NCBI GenBank assembly: GCA_963762825.1
Contig: CAVXLZ010000002.1
Span: 1,054,001 to 1,118,000 of the forward strand
Source: Miltoncostaea sp963762825
GTDB lineage: Bacteria; Actinomycetota; Thermoleophilia; Miltoncostaeales; Miltoncostaeaceae
Length of the DNA stretch: 64,000 nt
Direction: 5' to 3'
The translations under genes and the position numbers were made by a program. Positions 58,118-64,000 of the stretch are shown here, piece after piece. Below the pieces are notes generated by a model that had not been told where the DNA came from, made no database searches, and saw only the letters and a list, made by a program, of their open reading frames with translations. Position 1 is the first letter of the stretch; each line of letters starts with the position of its first letter.

Positions 58118-59215
58118 ATGAAGGTGCGTTCCTGGGCCGCCCGCGCGCTGGCCGGCGTGGCGGTGCTCGGCCTCGGCGTCGGCCTGGCCGCGTGCGGCAG
58201 CGACAACGACTCGAGCGGAGCGACCGGGGCGGCGTCGGCCGAGACGACGCTCAACTTCGGCTACGTCACGACCCCGCAGCACCCGTACGGCCTCGCGCTC
58301 CAGGCCTTTGCGGACACGGTCTCCTCGAACTCTGGCGGAAAGCTCGCGATCAACCTCCTGCCGACATACGGCGGAGGCAACGATCTGACCCTGCTTGACG
58401 ACATCGCCGGTGGAACGGTCGATGGCGGCACCGTCTCGTCGGCGGTGTGGGACGGCAAGGGCGTCCCGGAGTTCGAGGCGCTCCAGATGCCGTTCCTGAT
58501 CACCAACTACGGCGTCGAGGCGGCGGTGCTGAACAGCTCGATCGCCGCCGACATGCTGAAGGGCACCGAGAAGATCGGCGTCACGGGCCTCGCCATCCAC
58601 GAGGGCGGGCTGCGCAAGCCGCTCGCGGCGAAGGCCTGCCTCAAGAGCCCGGCCAACTTCAAGGGCGCCAAGATCCGCTCCGTGGAGTCGCCGGTCCTGG
58701 TCGATGGCCTCCGTGCCCTCGGCGCGAACCCCACCCCGCTGCCTCTCAGTGACGTCTACCTCGCGCTCAAGCAGGGGACCGTCACCGCGATGGAGGCGAA
58801 CCTCGGGCTGGTCTTCACGCAGAAGTACTACGAGGTGGCGAAGTGCCTCACGGGGAACATCACCCTCTGGCCCTTCCCGACGGTCCTGAACATGAACACC
58901 GACAAGTGGAACTCCCTCTCGTCGGAGCAGCAGGGATGGATCAGTGACGCGGCGTCGCAGATCGACGACGAGTCGATCAAGATCCTGACCAATCCCGACA
59001 GCACCCTGGTGGCGGACCTCTGCGATGCCGGGATGAAGTTCGGTACGGCCACCCCGGCCGACCAGGCCGCGCTGCGCAAGGGCGTGGACTCGGTCTACGA
59101 GAAGTACTCCGCTACGGAGCCGACGGGCGGCTTCATCGCGGCGATCGAGCAGGTCAAGGCGGACGCGCCGGCCCCGCCGGCCCCCGCTCCCTACCCTGAC
59201 GGGTGCACGGAGTAG
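58118..59215 (+). CDS. TRAP transporter substrate-binding lipoprotein (DctP)
   Basis: A 365-residue DctP-type binding protein with a lipobox (GLGVGLAACGSDN; Cys near residue 27). Features are TLNFGYVTTPQHPYGLALQAF, INLLPTYGGGNDLTLLDDIAGGTVDGG, FKGAKIRSVESPVLVDGLRALGANPTPLPLSDVYLALKQGTVTAMEANLGLV, and a C-terminal Pro-rich end. TRAP binding proteins capture carboxylates or related solutes. The conserved ligand Arg appears in KIRSVES. ATG start with GTGGAG nearby. It is followed by the fused DctQM gene after a hairpin. Confidence 0.9.
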   Translation: MKVRSWAARALAGVAVLGLGVGLAACGSDNDSSGATGAASAETTLNFGYVTTPQHPYGLALQAFADTVSSNSGGKLAINLLPTYGGGNDLTLLDDIAGGTVDGGTVSSAVWDGKGVPEFEALQMPFLITNYGVEAAVLNSSIAADMLKGTEKIGVTGLAIHEGGLRKPLAAKACLKSPANFKGAKIRSVESPVLVDGLRALGANPTPLPLSDVYLALKQGTVTAMEANLGLVFTQKYYEVAKCLTGNITLWPFPTVLNMNTDKWNSLSSEQQGWISDAASQIDDESIKILTNPDSTLVADLCDAGMKFGTATPADQAALRKGVDSVYEKYSATEPTGGFIAAIEQVKADAPAPPAPAPYPDGCTE

Positions 59216-59237
59216 TCATCGCCCGTAGCGTTCCGGC

Positions 59238-59265
59238 GACCCCGCGGGCACACGCCCGCGGGGTC
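59238..59265 (+). terminator. Perfect 12-bp hairpin between TRAP binding protein and permease genes
   Basis: GACCCCGCGGGC (59238-59249), loop ACAC, GCCCGCGGGGTC (59254-59265). It lies 23 bases after the DctP stop and 12 bases before the next start. It probably acts as an attenuator, so that more binding protein than permease is made, or protects the upstream message. Confidence 0.7.
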
Positions 59266-59276
59266 CGCCGCGCGCG

Positions 59277-61247
59277 GTGCCGTCGATGACGGAAGCCGCT
59301 GCGGGGGACGGCAACCCGCTGAACCCCGTCGTGCGGGTGACCGGCGCCCTGTCGGCGGCGGCGGCGGCCCTCGCCACGGTCGCGGCCCTGCTGGCCGGCG
59401 TGTCGATCGTGGCGGCCGTGGTCGCCAACGTCGCACGTCGCGAGCTGAGCGGCGAGTCGATCTACGGCGCCGAGGAGTTCGCCCGGTTCGCCTTCCTCTG
59501 GGTGATCTGGATGGGCGTCTCGCTGGCCGTGCGCCGGGGCGCGGTCACGGTCATCACCCTGCTCACGGGTCGTGGTCCATGGTGGTGGCGCGCGTCGATA
59601 AACGGCCTGGCGGGGGGCGCCCTCGGGGTCTTGCTCGTCTACGCCTGCTGGCGTTCGTTCGAGTACGTCACATCGCCGGTGGCGACCGAAGCGGTGAGCG
59701 CCGCCCTCCGCGCGCCGATGTGGATACCGATCGCCTCGATGACGGTCGGCTACGTCTTCATCACGATCCACTACGCCCATTCGGTGGTGCTGGGGATGCG
59801 GCGGGTGATGGAGGGTGGGCCGCCCGCGCCCCGTTCCCTGGGCGCCGGAGTGGTGGGAGGGCTCACACTCGCGCTCGTGCTCTGGGCGGCGATGTACGTG
59901 ATGCTGCAGGCCGGGGTGACCCCCCTGATCCCACTCGGCATCCTCTTCGTCTCGCTCACCCTGGCGGGGATGCCGGTGGTCTTCATGCTCTCGTTCGTCG
60001 GCATCCTCGGCGCCGCGTCGATCCTCGGCCTCGTCTTCTTCCCATTCGGGGCGAGCGACCCGCTCTTTCCCTTTCGCACCACCCAGACCGCGATGGGGCT
60101 CTCCTCGGGCAGCGAGCTCCTCGTGATCTTCGAGTTCCTCGTCGTGGCGGAGGTGATGAACGCCACCGGGCTGTCGGAGCGCCTGATACGGCTCGCCGCG
60201 TCGCTCGTGGGGCACTTCCGCGGCGGGATGGCCTACGTCTGCCAGGTCACCTCAGCCCTGCTGTCGGGGATCTCCGGCTCGGCCCAGGCGGATGCCGCGG
60301 TCATGACCCCGCTCCTGGTGCCCGCGATGGAGAAGGAGGGCTACCGCCGCGACGTGGCCGCGGCCGTGGTCGCCGGGGCGTCGATCAAGGGCCCGGTCGG
60401 CCCGATCTCGGTGATGTACATCGTGTACGGGTTCATCGTCTCGGGCATCGGGGCGGCCGCGATCGACCGGATGCTCGTGACCGGCCTCGTCATGGTGGGC
60501 GGGCTGCTCGTCCTCCAGGCGACCGTCGTGTCGCTCGTGGTTCGCCGAAGCGGGATGACCGCGCCGCACTCGTTCCGAGGGTGGGGGGAGGTCTCGCGCA
60601 GCATGCTGGCCGGCGTCCCCGTGCTGATGATCCCCGCGATCATCCTCGGCGGGATCCTGAGCGGGACGTTCACCCCCACGGAATCGGCCGCGGTCGCGGT
60701 CGTTGTGACGCTGCTCCTCGGCGCGCTCTATCGCGGGATGTCGGCCCTCGCTCTGGCTCGCGCGGTGGTGCTCGCCGCGACCGAGACCGGGGTGGTCATG
60801 CTCCTGCTGGGCGACTCGGCGATCCTCGCCAAGCTGCTCTTCCTCGACGGCTTCGGCCAGACCCTGCAGACCTGGATCACCGGCCTCACCTCCGACCCGC
60901 GCATCTTCATGCTGATCGTGATCGGGATCCTGCTGCTGGTGGGGATGTTCGTGGAGCCACTGCCGGCCCTGTTCATCCTCGCGCCCTTCCTGGCCCCGGT
61001 GGCGGTGGGCGTCTACGGCATCGACCCCGTCCAGTTCGCCGTGGTCGTCGTGATGGCCCTCGTGCTCGGCCTCATCCATCCGCCCGTCGGCCTCGTGCTC
61101 TTCCTGGTCTCGAGCATCTCGAAGGTGTCGTTCGAGCGCCTCTCACTCACGCTGCTCCCGTGGCTGGCGATAAGCCTGGTGATGCTCGTGCTGGTCGCCT
61201 TGCTTCCGGCGGGGGCGATCCTGTGGCTGGCCGACTGGTTGGTCTGA
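59277..61247 (+). CDS. TRAP transporter fused DctQM permease
   Basis: A 656-residue membrane protein. The first 180 residues form the four-helix DctQ part (GAEEFARFAFLWVIWMGVSLAVRRGAV is diagnostic). The rest is DctM, with 12 or more TM helices: SGISGSAQADAAVMTPLLVPAMEKEGY, KGPVGPISVMYIVYGF, GGILSGTFTPTESAAVAVV and LIHPPVGLVLFLVSSISK. Fusion of Q and M is known in some TRAP systems. Together with DctP the set is a complete Na+- or H+-driven importer. The start codon (59277) is 62 bases past the DctP stop. Confidence 0.92.
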   Translation: MPSMTEAAAGDGNPLNPVVRVTGALSAAAAALATVAALLAGVSIVAAVVANVARRELSGESIYGAEEFARFAFLWVIWMGVSLAVRRGAVTVITLLTGRGPWWWRASINGLAGGALGVLLVYACWRSFEYVTSPVATEAVSAALRAPMWIPIASMTVGYVFITIHYAHSVVLGMRRVMEGGPPAPRSLGAGVVGGLTLALVLWAAMYVMLQAGVTPLIPLGILFVSLTLAGMPVVFMLSFVGILGAASILGLVFFPFGASDPLFPFRTTQTAMGLSSGSELLVIFEFLVVAEVMNATGLSERLIRLAASLVGHFRGGMAYVCQVTSALLSGISGSAQADAAVMTPLLVPAMEKEGYRRDVAAAVVAGASIKGPVGPISVMYIVYGFIVSGIGAAAIDRMLVTGLVMVGGLLVLQATVVSLVVRRSGMTAPHSFRGWGEVSRSMLAGVPVLMIPAIILGGILSGTFTPTESAAVAVVVTLLLGALYRGMSALALARAVVLAATETGVVMLLLGDSAILAKLLFLDGFGQTLQTWITGLTSDPRIFMLIVIGILLLVGMFVEPLPALFILAPFLAPVAVGVYGIDPVQFAVVVVMALVLGLIHPPVGLVLFLVSSISKVSFERLSLTLLPWLAISLVMLVLVALLPAGAILWLADWLV

Positions 61248-61296
61248 GCCTGGCGGCCGGCGCATCTCTCGGCGCCGTACGCGCGGCCCCCGGGGC

Positions 61297-62373
61297 TCAG
61301 GCCGACGCGCGCGCCGGTGAGCGTGGGGCGCAGATGCCGAGCGCTTCGGCGATCAACTCGTACGAATGCCGCCGGGCGTCGTCGTCGTACGTGATGGTCA
61401 CGATCAGGAGCTCCTCGGCGCCGTAGGCGGCGGCCACCTCATCGAGCCCCGCGCGCGCCACCTCGGGCGAGCCGACCACCATCCGTCGCGCACGGCGCCG
61501 TGGTCGCGATGGGTCGCCGGAGGCTCTCCGCCGGGCGTTCTCCTCTTCGATGAAGCGCACCGCGGTCTCGACCGGCGGCACGGGGATGAGGTGGCCGCGC
61601 CGCAGCAGTCGCATCGCCATCGTGACGCTGGTCGCGAGGCGCGCGGCCTCCGCGTCGGTCTCGGCGCAGATGGCCGAGACGGCCGCGATCACGCGGGGCT
61701 CGGGGTGCTCTCGCGAGGGGACGTAGAGCTCCCGGTAGCGAGCTGCGTGCTCCGGCCCCTCGGGGTTGATGAAGTCGGCGAAGGCGTAGGGGACGCCGAG
61801 CTCGGCCGCCCAGATGGCGCTCTGCGCCGACGAGCCGAGGAGCCACGGCGAGGGCGCCTCCGGCAGCCCGGGCAGTGCGGTGAGGCGGCGGAAGGGGTGG
61901 TCGTCGGGGATCTCGTCGCGCAGGTAGGCCATCAACTCGGCGAGCTGCTGGGGGAAGTCGTCGGGTGCGCCGGCCTCCCGGTTGCGCTGGAGCGCGTAGG
62001 TCGTGGTGGGATCGGTGCCGGCCGCCCTCCCGATGCCGAGATCGATCCTCCCCGGAAAGAGGCCCGACAGCACGCTGAAGCTCTCGGCCACCTTGAGTGG
62101 GCTGTAGTGGGGCAGCATCACTCCTCCGCTTCCCACCCGCATGCGGGTGGTCGCCGCCGCGATCGGGCCGATCAGCGCCTCCGGGCTGGCCCCCGCGAGC
62201 AGCGGGCCGCCGTGGTGTTCGGCCACCCAGTAGCGGCCGTAGCCCAGACCTTCGGCGAACCGGGCCAGGTCGATCGTGTTGCGAAGCGCCTGCGCCCCGG
62301 TGGCGCCCTCCGCAACCGGAGACTGGTCGAGGATGCCCAGGCGCAGGGGGGCGGTGGTGGTGGACGAGCTCAC
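61297..62373 (-). CDS. LLM-class flavin-dependent oxidoreductase
   Basis: A 358-residue luciferase-like monooxygenase of the LuxA/MsnO8-type subgroup: LRLGILDQSPVAEGATGAQA, YGRYWVAEHHGGPLLAGASPEALI, VGSGGVMLPHYSPLKVAESFSVL and LFPGRIDLGIGRAAGTDP. Members use reduced FMN and O2 (or F420) on many substrates. It follows the NAD(P)H:FMN-reductase-like gene on the same strand, with a stop-to-start gap of 7 bases, so the two are probably a reductase-oxygenase pair. GTG start at 62373. Confidence 0.9.
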   Translation of the reverse strand: MSSSTTTAPLRLGILDQSPVAEGATGAQALRNTIDLARFAEGLGYGRYWVAEHHGGPLLAGASPEALIGPIAAATTRMRVGSGGVMLPHYSPLKVAESFSVLSGLFPGRIDLGIGRAAGTDPTTTYALQRNREAGAPDDFPQQLAELMAYLRDEIPDDHPFRRLTALPGLPEAPSPWLLGSSAQSAIWAAELGVPYAFADFINPEGPEHAARYRELYVPSREHPEPRVIAAVSAICAETDAEAARLATSVTMAMRLLRRGHLIPVPPVETAVRFIEEENARRRASGDPSRPRRRARRMVVGSPEVARAGLDEVAAAYGAEELLIVTITYDDDARRHSYELIAEALGICAPRSPARASA

Positions 62374-62380
62374 GCGGGTC

Positions 62381-63094
62381 TCAACGGTACTCGGGGTTGG
62401 GGTGGTCGAATCGCGTGCCGGCGTTCCACTGCGTGACGTTGTTGCCCTGCGAGGGGATCCCGCCCGCGCGCTTCAGCATCGACGCCAGATGCATCAGGTT
62501 CCAGGTCATGAACGTGGTGTTGCGGCGGGTGAAGTCGTTCTCGGGGCCGCCGCTTCCGGGGTCGCCGTAGCTCGGCCCGGGGCCCGCCTCGCCGATCCAC
62601 CCCGCGTCGGCCTGGGGTGGGATGACGTAGCCCAGGTGCTGCAGGGAGTAGAGGACGTTCATGGCGACGTGCTTCACGCCGTCCTCGTTGCCGGTCACCA
62701 CGACGCCCCCGACCCGTCCGTAGTACGCCCACTGGCCGGCGTCGTTCAGCTCGCCCGAGTACCCGTAGAGGCGCTCGATCACCCGCGTGCAGACGCTGCT
62801 CTTGTCGCCCAGCCAGATCGGCGTGCCGATCAGGAGGATGTCGGCGGCGATCACGCGCTCCTGGATGGCGGGCCAGTCGTCGCGGTCGAAGCCGTGCCGG
62901 GTCATGTCGATCTGCACGCCGGGGGCGATGACGTGGTTGACCGCGCGCACCTCGTTGACCGTCACGCCGTGGGCCCTCATGATGGCGATCGCGTTCTGGG
63001 CCAGGAGGTCGGTGTTCGAGGGCTCGGGCGATCGCTTGAGCGTGCAGTTCACCACGATGGCGCGCAGATGGGAGAAGTCGCTCTCGGTCACCAT
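62381..63094 (-). CDS. Flavodoxin/NAD(P)H-dependent FMN reductase-like protein
   Basis: A 237-residue flavodoxin-fold protein: RAIVVNCTLKRSPEPSNTDLL starts the FMN-binding loop, LLIGTPIWLGDKSSVCTRVIERLYGY gives the second loop, and GVVVTGNEDGVKHVAMNVLY the third. It may reduce FMN for the luciferase-like enzyme downstream or act as a quinone reductase. The start codon is the GTG or ATG at 63094 (MVTESDFSHL). Confidence 0.88.
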   Translation of the reverse strand: MVTESDFSHLRAIVVNCTLKRSPEPSNTDLLAQNAIAIMRAHGVTVNEVRAVNHVIAPGVQIDMTRHGFDRDDWPAIQERVIAADILLIGTPIWLGDKSSVCTRVIERLYGYSGELNDAGQWAYYGRVGGVVVTGNEDGVKHVAMNVLYSLQHLGYVIPPQADAGWIGEAGPGPSYGDPGSGGPENDFTRRNTTFMTWNLMHLASMLKRAGGIPSQGNNVTQWNAGTRFDHPNPEYR

Positions 63095-63124
63095 GTTCCC
63101 TCCGTGATCGGATGTGCGTGGGAC

Positions 63125-64000
63125 CTATCTTCCATCGAGCCACCCCTCGCGTGTCGAGACCGCCCGCGCCGCCTCCGCCGCGATCGGGATCCCCGGCGCG
63201 CTCGCCCCGCTGGACCAGATCATGCTGAGACCCATCCTGGCGTCGGGATCGTCGATCGGGACGTTGACCACGTCCTTCCAGGTGACGCTGGCCATGGAGA
63301 CCGGCCCGACGAACAGATGATCCGCGTGGCGGCTGAGATGGGCGAGCAGCGGCTCGCGGTTGTCCGGGGCCGCCGGCGCGATGGCGCGCGGCTCGAAGCC
63401 CGCGCGGCGGCAGAGCGCCACCACCAGGTCGCGGAAGCCCGGGGCCAGGGTCTGCGGCACGAGCACGAACGTCTGCCCCTCGAGGTCGCGGATCCCCACC
63501 ACCGAGCGCGCCGCGAGGGTATGGCGGACGCTCGCGAAAACGGCGAGCGGCTCCTTGCGGATCGTCTCGCCGCTGATGCCGCGAGCCTGGCGGAACTCGC
63601 GGACGAGGCCGAGGTCGATCTCACCCGAGCGGATCTGATCGAGCACCTGGGTGTTCCACGCACGGTTGGCGCTGACCGTCAGCTCGGGCGCTCGGGCCTC
63701 GAGCTCGTCCAGGATGAGCGGCAGCGCCTGGTACCCCACGCTGGCGGTGTAGGCCACACGGAGCCTGCCGGCGGCCGTGTCGGCCACCCGCCGGGCCCGC
63801 AGGCGCGCCTCCTCGAGGCTCTCGAGGAGGCGGCGCGTGTCCTCCAACATGCTGTGGCCGGCCTCGGTCAGCTCGACGCGGCGGGTGGTGCGACGCAGCA
63901 GCTCGGTGCCGACGTCGCGCTCCAAGGCCCGGACCTGGGCGCTCAGGGAGGGCTGGGAGACGTGCAGGCGCGCCGCTGCGCGGGTGAAGTTCAGCTCGTC
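63125..64000 (-). CDS. LysR-family transcriptional regulator, N-terminal end cut by the window edge
   Basis: The frame is open to base 64000, where it reads DELNFTRAAARLHVSQPSLS then AQVRALERDVGTELLRRTTR, the HTH of LysR regulators; the first 15 or so residues are missing. The effector domain begins GRLRVAYTASVGYQALPLIL. It is the first gene in an apparent run with the two flavoenzyme genes on the same strand (30-base gap), and may control them. The C-terminus is AVSTREGWLDGR. Confidence 0.92.
   Translation of the reverse strand, partial: DELNFTRAAARLHVSQPSLSAQVRALERDVGTELLRRTTRRVELTEAGHSMLEDTRRLLESLEEARLRARRVADTAAGRLRVAYTASVGYQALPLILDELEARAPELTVSANRAWNTQVLDQIRSGEIDLGLVREFRQARGISGETIRKEPLAVFASVRHTLAARSVVGIRDLEGQTFVLVPQTLAPGFRDLVVALCRRAGFEPRAIAPAAPDNREPLLAHLSRHADHLFVGPVSMASVTWKDVVNVPIDDPDARMGLSMIWSSGASAPGIPIAAEAARAVSTREGWLDGR

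Overview
The window is very GC-rich, densely coded DNA with frequent GTG/TTG starts, purine-rich ribosome binding sites and many ATGA/GTGA stop-start overlaps. Gene content (AddAB-type recombination helicase-nucleases, a MarP-like periplasmic protease, VanW and PAC2 proteins, a ba3-like cytochrome oxidase with CtaG, an actinobacterial-type AcnA, several LAAC lipoproteins) suggests an aerobic actinobacterium, most likely of the Thermoleophilia/Solirubrobacterales. That placement is inference from gene content, not from a marker gene. I recognised no rRNA, tRNA, CRISPR array, insertion sequence or prophage.

Layout. 1-5.0 kb: end of pstB, a GGDEF/HD-GYP gene with a frameshift, and aconitase ending at a perfect hairpin. 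5.1-7.9 kb: a small DUF4258/DUF2283 pair (the first gene frameshifted), ettA (frameshifted near its end) and a universal-stress-protein remnant. 8-13.5 kb: a TIGR02206-type membrane protein, a GPH sugar symporter overlapping an acyl-CoA synthetase, and an FTR1 iron permease. 13.7-18 kb: a small Cys/His protein, a thioredoxin-TPR-like protein, a SAM methyltransferase, an orphan PilB/GspE ATPase and two small unknowns. 18-24.3 kb: addA and addB. 24.4-27.3 kb: a three-gene mau-like redox cluster. 27.3-34.3 kb: HD-GYP, SSB, a FrnE-type DsbA, a MarP-like protease, VanW, PAC2 and a 58-residue protein. 34.4-38.7 kb: two secreted proteins, an HD hydrolase and a haem-binding protein. 38.8-43.3 kb: a DUF6157/cupin pair, an AraC regulator, zwf, thioredoxin 2 and a lipoprotein. 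43.3-51.2 kb: an ABC exporter (frameshifted), the oxidase operon, DoxX, GST, a DMT transporter and a LapA-like protein. 51.2-54.8 kb: a complete four-gene glycine betaine/choline ABC operon. 55-64 kb: ahcY with a MerR regulator, a membrane protein, an amphi-Trp protein, a TRAP transporter with fused DctQM, two flavoenzymes and a truncated LysR regulator.

The most interesting locus is 24420-27281. A MauE-thioredoxin fusion is followed by a Tat-exported, cysteine-rich protein resembling the methylamine dehydrogenase light chain. The third gene is a CcdA/MauF-like membrane protein fused to a beta-propeller-like domain. In that third gene the cysteine of the conserved SPC motif is written TGA. 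A near-perfect hairpin begins at that TGA and has a bulged U and a GGU-containing loop, as in bacterial SECIS elements. Together this suggests a possible selenocysteine-containing thiol-relay and cofactor-maturation system without the usual mauB heavy chain or mauG.

Four genes carry single-base frameshifts whose two halves both stay well conserved (near 1460, 5249, 5758 and 43488). Assembly or sequencing error is a real possibility in this window, and it also tempers the selenocysteine reading.
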